Shown here in pieces: positions 32,507 to 39,984 of a stretch of 64,000 bases of DNA. Source of the stretch: Bradyrhizobium sp. RP6. Lineage in GTDB: Bacteria; Pseudomonadota; Alphaproteobacteria; Rhizobiales; Xanthobacteraceae. The notes under the pieces were generated by a model that was not told the DNA's origin, ran no database searches, and worked only from the letters and a program-made list of their open reading frames with translations. Position 1 is the first letter of the stretch. The number at the start of each line of letters is the position of its first letter. The position numbers were made by a program, and so were the translations under genes. The stretch spans positions 62,001 to 126,000 of the forward strand of contig NZ_RQIT01000012.1 of assembly GCF_003837805.1 (NCBI RefSeq), in the 5' to 3' direction.

Positions 32507-32523
32507 TGGAATATAGAATTCCA
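32507..32523. promoter_or_regulatory. Variant dyad of the oxalate-regulon type after tctA
   Basis: TGGAATATAGAATTCCA is a perfect inverted repeat with the same 6-5-6 geometry as the other sites, but its arms are TGGAAT/ATTCCA. It is 338 bases before the MFS start, so it could be an auxiliary operator or chance. Confidence 0.35.
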
Positions 32524-32790
32524 GGGATTGCGCGGTCACCGACCGACCGCGCCTCGGCGCACGCGACCAGCGCTGGCGAGGAAAATCCCCAAGACGCGCG
32601 GGCTTTTCAACAGCGGTCTTGCGGCGTCGCGCCGACGGCAAAACAGTCGTTGAATCAATTATTTGGCTAGGATCGGCCGCCATTTGCGCCGGCACGCCGG
32701 CAGCGATTGAGGCTTTACAATCCCGCTTTGATTGCGCATGTAAACAGGCCCGCGTTATTTCGCCGCACCTCCCGTCCTTCCCTTGAATCT

Positions 32791-32807
32791 TGGCATAATG
32801 AATACCA
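32791..32807 (+). promoter_or_regulatory. Oxalate-regulon operator before the first OxlT-like carrier
   Basis: TGGCATAATGAATACCA, both arms intact. TTGAAT (32783-32788) ends 2 bases before it, and CAGGAT (32806-32811) is at 17-bp spacing, so the dyad fills the promoter spacer. The start codon is 54 bases downstream. Confidence 0.75.
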
Positions 32808-32860
32808 GGATGCGGGCAGCGCATGCATAAAAATGATCGGCGCGTTCGGGAGGGTTTTTA

Positions 32861-34150
32861 ATGACGGACATGGTGCAGTCGGCAGCGGCCCCTAGTGCCG
32901 CTCGCGTAAGCGATGCCTATCGCTGGGCTCAATTGGCGATCGGCGTGATGGCGATGGTGATGATCGCCAATTACCAATATGGCTGGACGTTCTTCGTCCC
33001 CGACATCCAGAAGACGTTCGGCTGGGATCGCGCCTCGATCCAATGGGCGTTCACTCTTTTCGTCTTGTTCGAGACCTGGCTGGTGCCGGTCGAAGGATGG
33101 TTCGTCGACAAATACGGCCCGCGCATCGTCGTGCTGGTCGGCGGCGTGCTCTGCGCCATCGGTTGGGCGATCAACGCGCAGGCCACCTCGCTCAACGGCT
33201 ACTATCTCGGCATGATCATCGCAGGCATCGGCGCCGGCGGCGTCTACGGCACCTGCGTCGGCAATGCGCTGAAATGGTTTCCGGACAAGCGCGGTCTTGC
33301 CGCCGGCATCACCGCCGCGGGCTTCGGTGCAGGCTCTGCGCTGACCGTCGCGCCGATCCAGGCCATGATCAAGGACAGCGGCTTCCAGACGACCTTCCTT
33401 TATTTCGGCCTCGGGCAAGGCATCATCATCTGTATCCTCGCCTTCTTCCTGCTCGCGCCGAAAGCGGGCCAGGTGCCGAACGTGGTGGCGAATGCCAATC
33501 TGCTGCAGACCCGCCGCAACTACCAGCCGACCGAGGTGCTGCGTCAGCCGATCTTCTGGTTGATGTACTTCATGTTCGTGATCGTCGGCGCCGGCGGATT
33601 GATGGTGACCGCGAACCTGAAGCCGATCGCGGCCGACTGGAAGGTCGACAACGTGCCGGTCACGCTGATGGCGGTGACGATGACGGCGGTGACCTTCGCG
33701 GCGACGATCGACCGCGTGCTCAACGGCCTGACGCGTCCGTTCTTCGGCTGGATCTCCGACATGATCGGCCGCGAGAACACGATGTTCATCGCCTTCGGCA
33801 TGGAAGGATTCGGCATCTGGATGCTTTACCTCTGGGGTCACGATCCCGTCTGGTTCGTGCTGCTCTCGGGCTTCGTGTTCTTCGCCTGGGGTGAGATCTA
33901 CTCGCTGTTCCCCTCGACCTGCACCGACACGTTCGGCGCCAAGTTCGCGACCACCAATGCGGGCCTGCTCTACACCGCCAAGGGCACCGCCGCACTGCTG
34001 GTGCCGATCGCCAACTACATGCAGCAATCGTCGGGCACCTGGGACAGCGTGTTCATCATCGCGGCCGGCGCCAACATCCTGGCTTCGCTGCTGGCGATCG
34101 CGGTGCTGAAACCCTGGCGCAAGGTCGTGGTCGCGAAATCGACCATCTGA
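32861..34150 (+). CDS. MFS oxalate/formate antiporter family carrier (OxlT-like), copy 1
   Basis: 429 residues, 12 predicted membrane segments, start ATG 32861 after GGGAGGG. The first helix region WAQLAIGVMAMVMIANYQYGWTFF (in parts) is typical of OFA carriers. The loop 2-3 motif is DKYGPRIVVL. Helix 4-5 carries GTCVGNALKWFPDKRGLAAG. Helix 8 carries DRVLNGLTRPFFGW and helix 11 YTAKGTAALL; the Lys of the latter matches in position Lys355 of OxlT, which pairs with oxalate. It should exchange oxalate for formate or import oxalate across the inner membrane. Operator upstream and terminator downstream make it a single-gene unit. Confidence 0.9.
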   Translation: MTDMVQSAAAPSAARVSDAYRWAQLAIGVMAMVMIANYQYGWTFFVPDIQKTFGWDRASIQWAFTLFVLFETWLVPVEGWFVDKYGPRIVVLVGGVLCAIGWAINAQATSLNGYYLGMIIAGIGAGGVYGTCVGNALKWFPDKRGLAAGITAAGFGAGSALTVAPIQAMIKDSGFQTTFLYFGLGQGIIICILAFFLLAPKAGQVPNVVANANLLQTRRNYQPTEVLRQPIFWLMYFMFVIVGAGGLMVTANLKPIAADWKVDNVPVTLMAVTMTAVTFAATIDRVLNGLTRPFFGWISDMIGRENTMFIAFGMEGFGIWMLYLWGHDPVWFVLLSGFVFFAWGEIYSLFPSTCTDTFGAKFATTNAGLLYTAKGTAALLVPIANYMQQSSGTWDSVFIIAAGANILASLLAIAVLKPWRKVVVAKSTI

Positions 34151-34178
34151 CCGCCCCACCGCAGTTCACGCGAGCACG

Positions 34179-34209
34179 ACGCCCGGCCTCACGGCCGGGC
34201 GTTTTCGTT
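34179..34209 (+). terminator. Rho-independent terminator after the first OxlT-like carrier
   Basis: ACGCCCGGCC (34179-34188) pairs with GGCCGGGCGT (34193-34202) around TCAC, followed by TTTCGTTT. Confidence 0.92.
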
Positions 34210-34294
34210 TGGCAGAAGACCGCCGCGATTGGCGGGATGCGGCCTGACTCCCGCCGGATTTTGCGACTGCGGAGCCAAGATAGGGCTTGCAATC

Positions 34295-34311
34295 TGGAAT
34301 ATCGTATACCA
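34295..34311 (+). promoter_or_regulatory. Oxalate-regulon operator before the second OxlT-like carrier
   Basis: TGGAATATCGTATACCA has arms TGGAAT/ATACCA. TTGCAA (34287-34292) ends 2 bases before it and CAATCT is at 17-bp spacing. The start codon is 100 bases downstream. Confidence 0.7.
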
Positions 34312-34410
34312 ATCTCCGAGTAACGCCTGCGACGATAAGACACAACATTTGCGACATCAGGTCATCTTGGCAAGCTGATGTACGACAGACAGGCGCGTTG
34401 GGAGGTTCTG

Positions 34411-35733
34411 ATGATTTCCAGCCCGGATGGTGCCGTCACCGCCGCGCCGCTTCGCACCGGCTTCCGTTGGCTCCAGCTCGGCATGGGCATCGTCTGCATG
34501 GCGATGATCGCCAATCTGCAATATGGCTGGACACTGTTCGTCGATCCGATCGACGCCGCCCATCATTGGGGGCGCGCCGCGATCCAGCTCGCTTTCACCA
34601 TCTTCGTGGTCACCGAGACCTGGCTGGTGCCGGTCGAGGCCTGGTTCGTCGACAAGTACGGCCCGCGCATCGTCGTCATGTTCGGCGGCGCGATGATCGC
34701 GCTGTCCTGGATTCTCAACTCCTACGCCGACAGCCTCACCCTGCTCTACGCGGCGGCGATCATCGGCGGCCTGGGCGCGGGCGCAGTGTACGGCACCTGC
34801 GTCGGCAACGCGCTGAAATGGTTTCCCGACCGCCGCGGTCTCGCGGCAGGTGCGACCGCCGCCGGCTTCGGCGCGGGTGCCGCGCTCACGATCGTGCCGA
34901 TCGCGAGCATGATCGTCTCGAGCGGCTACCAGCACGCATTCCTCACCTTCGGCATCGGCCAGGGCGTTGTCGTGTTCGTGCTCGCCTTCTTCATACAGCC
35001 GCCGCGGATCTCGATTCCGCCGAGGAAGAAGCAGCTCAATCTGCCGCAGACCAAGATCGACTTCACCCCGCCGCAGGTGCTGCGTACCCCTGTTTTCTGG
35101 GTGATGTATCTCGTTTTCGTCATGGTTGCATCCGGCGGTCTGATGACCGCGGCGCAGATCGGCCCGATCGCGCACGACTACAAGATCGCGAATACGCCAG
35201 TCACGCTGGCGGGCTTCCAGATGGCGGCACTGACCTTCGCGATCTCGCTCGACCGCATCTTCGATGGTTTCGGCCGACCCTTCTTCGGCTTCGTCTCCGA
35301 CACGATCGGCCGCGAGCACACCATGTTCATCGCTTTCGGCACCGCCGCGCTGATGCTGTTGACGCTGTCGGCCTACGGGCACATCCCCATCGTCTTCGTG
35401 CTGGCGACCGCGATTTACTTCGGCGTCTTCGGCGAGATCTACTCGCTATTCCCCGCCACCTGCGGCGACACCTTCGGTGCGAAGTTCGCAACCACCAACA
35501 ATGGCATGCTCTACACCGCGAAGGGAACGGCCTCGCTGCTCGTCCCGCTCTCAAGCGTGATCTCCACCGCCTATGGCTGGAAGGCCGTGTTCGTGGTTGC
35601 GGTGGCGTTGAACGCAACGGCGGCGCTGATGGCGCTGTTCGTGATCAAGCCGTTGCGCCGCTCCTTCATCCTCGGCAAGGAAGCCGAGAGCACCGGTGCG
35701 TCCACCGGCACTGCGAAGACCGAAACGGCGTAA
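34411..35733 (+). CDS. MFS oxalate/formate antiporter family carrier (OxlT-like), copy 2
   Basis: 440 residues from ATG 34411 with GGGAGG 7 bases before; an earlier in-frame ATG (34378) lacks a ribosome site. It shares long stretches with copy 1: QYGWTLFVDPI, DKYGPRIVVMFGG, VYGTCVGNALKWFPD, GEIYSLFPATCGDTFGAKF and MLYTAKGTASLLV. The two are clearly paralogues that have diverged, mostly in the central loop (RISIPPRKKQLNLPQTKIDF in parts) and the last helix. Both keep the helix-11 Lys. They may differ in affinity or direction (oxalate in, formate out). Separate operators and terminators allow independent dosage. Confidence 0.9.
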   Translation: MISSPDGAVTAAPLRTGFRWLQLGMGIVCMAMIANLQYGWTLFVDPIDAAHHWGRAAIQLAFTIFVVTETWLVPVEAWFVDKYGPRIVVMFGGAMIALSWILNSYADSLTLLYAAAIIGGLGAGAVYGTCVGNALKWFPDRRGLAAGATAAGFGAGAALTIVPIASMIVSSGYQHAFLTFGIGQGVVVFVLAFFIQPPRISIPPRKKQLNLPQTKIDFTPPQVLRTPVFWVMYLVFVMVASGGLMTAAQIGPIAHDYKIANTPVTLAGFQMAALTFAISLDRIFDGFGRPFFGFVSDTIGREHTMFIAFGTAALMLLTLSAYGHIPIVFVLATAIYFGVFGEIYSLFPATCGDTFGAKFATTNNGMLYTAKGTASLLVPLSSVISTAYGWKAVFVVAVALNATAALMALFVIKPLRRSFILGKEAESTGASTGTAKTETA

Positions 35734-35759
35734 GCCACCACACGTATTGCATGCTTGAG

Positions 35760-35792
35760 AAGGGGGCGCAGTGATGCGTCCCCTTTCTTTTT
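35760..35792 (+). terminator. Rho-independent terminator after the second OxlT-like carrier
   Basis: AAGGGGGCGCA (35760-35770) pairs with TGCGTCCCCTT (35775-35785, one G-T pair) around GTGA, followed by TCTTTTT. Confidence 0.9.
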
Positions 35793-35861
35793 GGCCAACC
35801 ACAAACGTCAGTATGGCTGTCGCAAGATTTTTCGGATCAGCGAAATCCAGCCCTTGACGAT

Positions 35862-35878
35862 TGGCATTATGTATACCA
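35862..35878 (+). promoter_or_regulatory. Oxalate-regulon operator before the CBS-domain gene
   Basis: TGGCATTATGTATACCA, both arms intact, 33 bases before the CBS start. TTGACG (35854-35859) ends 2 bases before it, the same arrangement as at the MFS genes. Confidence 0.75.
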
Positions 35879-35911
35879 CACTTGCCTCGTCACTCACCCA
35901 GGGAGGTTGCA

Positions 35912-36340
35912 ATGCTGGTCGGAGACATTCTGCGCAAGAAGACGCCGCGCGTTGTCACGGTGCGTATGAACGAAACGGTGGGTATCGCGGCCAAGCTGAT
36001 GCGCGCCAACAACATCAGCGCGCTGGTGGTGAAGGACGTGGTCCGCTCCGAGGGCAACACCGCGGTCGGCATGTTCACGGAGCGCGATGTGGTGCGCGCC
36101 GTCGCCGAGCACGGCGCGAACGCCATCAATGTCAAGGTCTCGCAGCTCGTCTCGGTGCAGCAGCTGGTGTCCTGCACCTCCTCGGATCCGATCGAGCACG
36201 TCCGTCATCTGATGAACCGTCATCACATTCGCCACCTGCCCGTGATCGACGATTACAGCCTCGTCTCCGTCATCAGCATGCGCGACATCGCCGCGGCCGT
36301 TGACGAAGCACTCAACGGTGCGCCGCAAGCGGCAGCCTAA
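35912..36340 (+). CDS. CBS-domain pair protein
   Basis: 142 residues made almost only of two CBS motifs. ATG 35912 is preceded by GGGAGG; the longer open frame lacks a ribosome site and crosses the operator. First CBS: VVTVRMNETVGIAAKLMRANNISALVV in parts (ETVGIAAKLMRANNI, GMFTERDVVRAV). Second: CTSSDPIEHVRHLMNRHHIRHLPVI in parts (EHVRHLMNRHHIRHLPV, VISMRDIAAAV). Such stand-alone Bateman modules bind adenine nucleotides and regulate a partner enzyme or carrier. Its operator places it with the oxalate genes; it could sense energy or CoA/adenylate state for the OxlT-like carriers or Frc/Oxc. Partner unknown. Confidence 0.9.
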   Translation: MLVGDILRKKTPRVVTVRMNETVGIAAKLMRANNISALVVKDVVRSEGNTAVGMFTERDVVRAVAEHGANAINVKVSQLVSVQQLVSCTSSDPIEHVRHLMNRHHIRHLPVIDDYSLVSVISMRDIAAAVDEALNGAPQAAA

Positions 36341-36377
36341 AAGAGCTCGCCTGACGTTCATTCACGGAAGAACTGCG

Positions 36378-36556
36378 CCCCCTCTCCCGCTTGCGGGAGA
36401 GGTTGGGGAGAGGGCTGTCTCCGCCCGCGAGACTCCCCAAGAAGAGAGAACCCTCACCCGCCGCGCTCTCCGAGCGCCAAGGCCGAAGCTCGGCTTCGGC
36501 GTTTCAAGAACGGCCGCCGAAGGCGGCCTTTGCTCTCCCGCAAGCAAGCGGGAGAG
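36378..36556. repeat. Composite palindromic intergenic repeat
   Basis: The element starts with ccctctcccgcttgcgggagaggttggggaga (in parts) and ends with ctctcccgcaagcaagcgggagag, so its ends are inverted copies. The centre has hairpins (cgaagctcggcttcg, gccgccgaaggcggc). It is a typical Bradyrhizobium mosaic repeat and has no coding function; the open frame running through it into panE is not a real N-terminus. Confidence 0.75.
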
Positions 36557-36620
36557 ATGCAGCGAACCTGTGTCACGATCGATCGAGCCAATTCCCCAAG
36601 TTTGGTCCCGCGAGGATTTC

Positions 36621-37640
36621 ATGAAGATCTGCATCTACGGCGCCGGCGCGATCGGCGGATATCTCGGGGTTCAGCTTGCACGCGCGGGCGCCGATGTCAG
36701 CCTGGTCGCGCGCGGCGCGCACCTTGCCGCGATGCGCGAGCGCGGCCTGACGCTGCTCGCGGGCGAGGAGCAGCACACCGTGCATCCGCGCTGCACCGAC
36801 GATCCCGCCGAGCTCGGCGTGCAGGATTTCATCATCATTACGCTGAAGGCGCATTCGATCACCGGCGTGATCGAGAAGATGCGGCCGCTGCTCGGACCTC
36901 ACACCCGCATCGTCACGGCCGTCAACGGCATTCCCTATTGGTACTTCTACAAGCACGGTGGGCAATACGAGAACTCGACCCTGGAGAGCATCGACCCCGG
37001 CGGACGGCAGTGGCGCGAAATCGGCGCCGAGCGCGCCATCGGCTGCATCGTCTATCCCGCCACCGAGATCGAAGCGCCCGGCGTGATCCGCCACGTTTAC
37101 GGCAACAACTTTCCGCTCGGCGAGCCTTCCGGCGAGACCACCGAGGACGTGCAGCGTCTCGCCGGCCTGTTCGTCGCCGCTGGGCTGAAGGCGCCGGTGC
37201 TCGACCGCATCCGGGACGAGATCTGGCTGAAGCTGTGGGGCAATGTCTGCTTCAACCCGATCAGCGCGCTGACCCACGCCACGCTCGACGTGATCTGCAC
37301 CGATCCGGCGACGCGCGCGCTGTCACGGGCGATCATGGTGGAGACGCAAGCCATCGCAGAGACGTTCGGGGTCAAGTTCCGCGTCGACGTCGAGCGCCGC
37401 ATCGAGGGCGCCCGCAAGGTCGGAGCGCACAAGACCTCGATGCTCCAGGATCTCGAGCGCGGCCGCCCGATGGAGATCGATCCGCTCATCACGGTGGTGC
37501 AGGAGATGGGCCGTCTCACCGGCATCGCCACGCCCGCGCTCGACTCGGTGCTGGCGATGGTGACCCAGCGCGCCCGCATCGCCGGCCTTTATGACGGGGT
37601 CTCGACGCCATCAGATCCGCGCGCACTGGCGGTGGCATGA
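36621..37640 (+). CDS. PanE/ApbA family reductase; candidate oxalyl-CoA reductase
   Basis: 339 residues from ATG 36621 (GAGG 7 bases upstream). The N-terminal NADP-binding motif is ICIYGAGAIGGYLGVQLARAG, with the catalytic-type Asn in VTAVNGIPYWYF. The C-terminal helical domain has the conserved Lys of WLKLWGNVCFNPISALT and the closing GRPMEIDPLITVVQEMG. The family includes ketopantoate reductase, but a PanE-family protein is known to reduce oxalyl-CoA to glyoxylate in Methylobacterium extorquens. The position directly after the oxalate carrier and CBS genes makes that role plausible here. It is translationally coupled to an FAH-family gene. Exact substrate unproven. Confidence 0.85.
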   Translation: MKICIYGAGAIGGYLGVQLARAGADVSLVARGAHLAAMRERGLTLLAGEEQHTVHPRCTDDPAELGVQDFIIITLKAHSITGVIEKMRPLLGPHTRIVTAVNGIPYWYFYKHGGQYENSTLESIDPGGRQWREIGAERAIGCIVYPATEIEAPGVIRHVYGNNFPLGEPSGETTEDVQRLAGLFVAAGLKAPVLDRIRDEIWLKLWGNVCFNPISALTHATLDVICTDPATRALSRAIMVETQAIAETFGVKFRVDVERRIEGARKVGAHKTSMLQDLERGRPMEIDPLITVVQEMGRLTGIATPALDSVLAMVTQRARIAGLYDGVSTPSDPRALAVA

Positions 37641-38425
37641 TGGCGAGCGAGATGAAGAAGTGGCTCCGCTTCCGGAGCAACGGCACGACCGGCTTCGGCA
37701 CGCTGAGCCCATCAGGCATCAGCGTGCATGAAGGCGAGATGTTCGGCCGCAGCACTGCTACCGGCAAGACGCTGTCGCTGTCCGAGGTCGAGCTGCTCGC
37801 GCCCTGCGCGCCCAGCAAGATCGTCGCGCTCTGGAACAATTTCCACGCGCTCGCGGCAAAGCTCAACCAACCCGAGCCGCCGGAGCCGCTCTATCTGCTG
37901 AAGGCCACCACCAGCATCGCCGCCCCCGGTGCGGTGATCCGCCGCCCCTCCTCCTACGACGGCAAGACGACCTATGAGGGCGAGCTCGGCATCATCATCG
38001 GCAAGGTCTGCGCGCGTGTCTCGCCTGGCGAAGCCGACAGCTCCATCTTCGGCTACACCTGCGTCAACGACATCACTGCCAACGACATCCTGACGCGCGA
38101 CCCCACCTTCCCGCAATGGGCCCGCGCCAAGGGCATCGACGACTACGGTCCGTTCGGCCCTGTCATCGCGACCGGCATCGATCCGGCCAGGCTCGTGGTC
38201 CGTACCATCCTCAATGGCGCGGAGCGGCAGAACTATCCGATCTCCGACATGATCTTCACGGCTCAGGAGCTGGTCAGCAGGATCTCCCATGACATGACCC
38301 TGCTGCCCGGTGACCTCATCGCCGTCGGCACTTCCGTCGGCGTCGGCGTGATGAAGGAGCCGGTGAACACGGTCACCGTCGCGATCGACGGAATCGGCGA
38401 GTTGACCAACGAGTTTCGGCTCTAA
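37637..38425 (+). CDS. Fumarylacetoacetate hydrolase (FAH) family protein
   Basis: 262 residues; start codon ATGATG overlaps the panE-like stop, so the two are coupled (either Met may be used). The FAH core has the metal-binding acidic residues in YEGELGIIIGK and CVNDITANDI, the substrate loop RAKGIDDYGPFGPVIATG, and the closing GDLIAVGTSVGVGVMKEP. Members hydrolyse or decarboxylate 1,3-dioxo acids such as oxaloacetate or acylpyruvates. An oxaloacetate decarboxylase or acylpyruvase activity would yield or consume C2-C3 acids near oxalate and glyoxylate metabolism; which one cannot be told. Confidence 0.9.
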   Translation: MMASEMKKWLRFRSNGTTGFGTLSPSGISVHEGEMFGRSTATGKTLSLSEVELLAPCAPSKIVALWNNFHALAAKLNQPEPPEPLYLLKATTSIAAPGAVIRRPSSYDGKTTYEGELGIIIGKVCARVSPGEADSSIFGYTCVNDITANDILTRDPTFPQWARAKGIDDYGPFGPVIATGIDPARLVVRTILNGAERQNYPISDMIFTAQELVSRISHDMTLLPGDLIAVGTSVGVGVMKEPVNTVTVAIDGIGELTNEFRL

Positions 38426-38435
38426 CCACTCTCTC

Positions 38436-38473
38436 CGTCATTCCGGGGCGACGCAAAGCCGAGCCCGGAATGA
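38436..38473. repeat. Short palindromic intergenic repeat
   Basis: cgtcattccggggcg ... gagcccggaatga; the ends are inverted (CATTCCGGG with CCCGGAATG). It is the short form of the element seen at 3862 and lies just after the FAH gene, where it may also act as an mRNA 3' hairpin. Confidence 0.75.
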
Positions 38474-38592
38474 AGGGCTCGCCGGTTCATTGCCCCCGCA
38501 GCGCAGCAAAATTGATCCGGCGCAAATCGCGACATCGCCGCCACCGCTATCCTTCCCACAAGAAATCAATTTCTGATGCAAGGGAGGACGCC

Positions 38593-38712
38593 ATGACGAA
38601 TGCCGGCAATGCGCTTTTGTGGACGGCCCTTTACTTCGCTCTCTCGTTCGTCGCGATCTTCGTGGTTTGGTTCGCCGACAAGATGCGCTCGAACATCCTC
38701 GGGAAACGATAA
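38593..38712 (+). CDS. 39-residue single-helix membrane protein
   Basis: ATG 38593 has an excellent ribosome site (AGGGAGGACGCC). The product MTNAGNALLWTALYFALSFV begins a single membrane helix (LLWTALYFALSFVAIFVVWF) and ends in a basic tail (DKMRSNILGKR), so the C-terminus should face the cytoplasm. Such peptides often belong to a membrane complex. No family recognised, and no gene is close enough to form an operon. Confidence 0.75.
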   Translation: MTNAGNALLWTALYFALSFVAIFVVWFADKMRSNILGKR

Positions 38713-38886
38713 GCCGCGGCACGTCTTCATCTCCGAAACATTCGGACACATCACATCTGCGCGCGCCTGACATATGCCGCCAACATGTCCTGCGCCTGCC
38801 GCAACTTGGACGCATTCGGCCGCCCTTCTGTGAGGCGTGTCTGGGGGCACGGCGATGCCGTGTTTGGACCAAACCTTCAGGGGTAT

Positions 38887-39090
38887 ATGACTGTGAAGAA
38901 GATTGTATTTGCTCTCGGTGCTACGCTCGCTCTGGTCACGGCTGCGAACGCTGCGGATCTGCCGCGCCGGCAGCCCGTGCCGGCCTATCCGGCCGAGCAG
39001 GCGCCGATCGGCAAGATGCCGATTGGCAAGAGCCCGGTTGGAAAGGCCCCGATCGGCAAGGCGCCCGGGCCGGTCGCGGCGCGCTACTGA
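38887..39090 (+). CDS. Small exported protein with PIGK repeats
   Basis: 67 residues from ATG 38887 (AGGGG upstream). A signal peptide (KKIVFALGATLALVTAANAADL) is followed by a Pro-rich mature part with five-residue repeats: APIGK-MPIGK-SPVGK-APIGK. The repeats place a Lys every five residues, giving an extended, positively charged chain that could bind cell-wall or acidic polysaccharide. Function unknown. Confidence 0.75.
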   Translation: MTVKKIVFALGATLALVTAANAADLPRRQPVPAYPAEQAPIGKMPIGKSPVGKAPIGKAPGPVAARY

Positions 39091-39146
39091 CGCGCAGCGG
39101 AATACGCGCAGAATCTGCGTAGCGGCCGACAGTCGAGGGGTATGTC

Positions 39147-39797
39147 GTGACGAACAAAGCTAATCGATCGGGATCCTGCATCCTCGCGGGCTTCGCTCTT
39201 GCGGCTATGCTCTCGTGCACGACGCCCTCGGCGTCGGCCCACGAGGCAAACAGGCGTGCTGCCGATGCGAACGCGCTTGCTACGACCGACGCCGCCTCGC
39301 GACCTCAGCCGCAATCGGCGCGGCGCTCGGTCGCGCGCGCGGAGAAAGGCCCCTATTACGTCGACTTCCGCGCGCGTACCGCCGCGAGCTGGGGCCATGC
39401 CTTCGTCTGGTACGGCAAGACCAGCGAGCGCGCCGTGGAGGTCGCAGGGCTCACGCCGGCCGGCGACACGCTTGCTTACGTGCTGGGTCACATCACCTTC
39501 GTGCCGTCCGAGACCGGCGCGAGCTACGGCGATCTCGATCCGGAATATCTGACCGCAAGCTATCGCGTCTATCTGAACGAAGCGGACGCCAAGCGCGTGT
39601 TCGCCTACATCAAGAAATTGCAGGCGAACTCGCCGGTGTGGAACGCCGAGACCGCCAACTGCACCGGCTTCATCGGCGATATCGCCGAATTCATGGGACT
39701 AGAGGTCCCCAACCGCTGGCAACGCCCGGAAAACTTCGTCAACCGCCTCAAGGAAATGAATGGCGGCCGGCAAATGGTGCGGTTGTCGGCGGAATAG
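39147..39797 (+). CDS. Exported protein with possible permuted papain-like (DUF4105/NlpC-like) core
   Basis: 216 residues from GTG 39147 (GAGGGG upstream). A signal peptide ending around SASA is followed by a low-complexity linker to residue about 65. The conserved part has His84 in SWGHAFVWYG and Cys172 in AETANCTGFIGDIAEFMGL. The order His before Cys and the motifs recall circularly permuted papain-like domains such as DUF4105. A hydrolase or transacylase acting on the envelope is possible; this is a weak inference from two motifs. It follows the PIGK protein by 56 bases. Confidence 0.65.
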   Translation: MTNKANRSGSCILAGFALAAMLSCTTPSASAHEANRRAADANALATTDAASRPQPQSARRSVARAEKGPYYVDFRARTAASWGHAFVWYGKTSERAVEVAGLTPAGDTLAYVLGHITFVPSETGASYGDLDPEYLTASYRVYLNEADAKRVFAYIKKLQANSPVWNAETANCTGFIGDIAEFMGLEVPNRWQRPENFVNRLKEMNGGRQMVRLSAE

Positions 39798-39814
39798 CCG
39801 GAGCCTCAGTTATC

Positions 39815-39984
39815 CGTGCCCCGGACGCAGCGCAGCGTCCCTTCGACGATGCGCTGCAGAGCCGGGGCCCATCATCTTTCAAAGCATTCGCGGAATGTGG
39901 GTCCCGGCTCTGCACCGCAATGCCATAAGCGCGTTCACGCGCGTCTTCGACGCCCTATGGGCGTTGCAGCGCGTCCGGGACACG
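39815..39984. repeat. Bradyrhizobium-type dispersed repeat
   Basis: The element opens cgtgccccggacgcagcgcagcg and closes gcgcgtccgggacacg, an inverted match of the ends; inside are gatgcgctgcagagccggggccca and other palindromic pieces. The gap 39798-40137 holds no gene; the right part carries the promoter and ribosome site of the next gene. Confidence 0.7.

Larger units (their letters stand above)
32452..32860. other. Intergenic region between tctA and the first OxlT-like carrier, no gene seen
   Basis: 409 bases without a supported open frame. It contains two dyads of the oxalate-regulon type (32507 and 32791) and a hairpin GCGCGGTC/GACCGCGC (32530-32537 with 32545-32552) without a T run, which may end the tct operon. 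The right half is AT-richer and holds the promoter of the MFS gene. Confidence 0.55.

Noticed and set aside
36378..36556. Possible CRISPR-like array
   Set aside because: The repeats are single palindromes with inverted ends and no regular spacers; no cas genes are present in the window.
36300..36620. N-terminal extension of the PanE-like protein by 107 codons
   Set aside because: The extension is translated repeat DNA; the NADP motif starts right after ATG 36621, which has a ribosome site.
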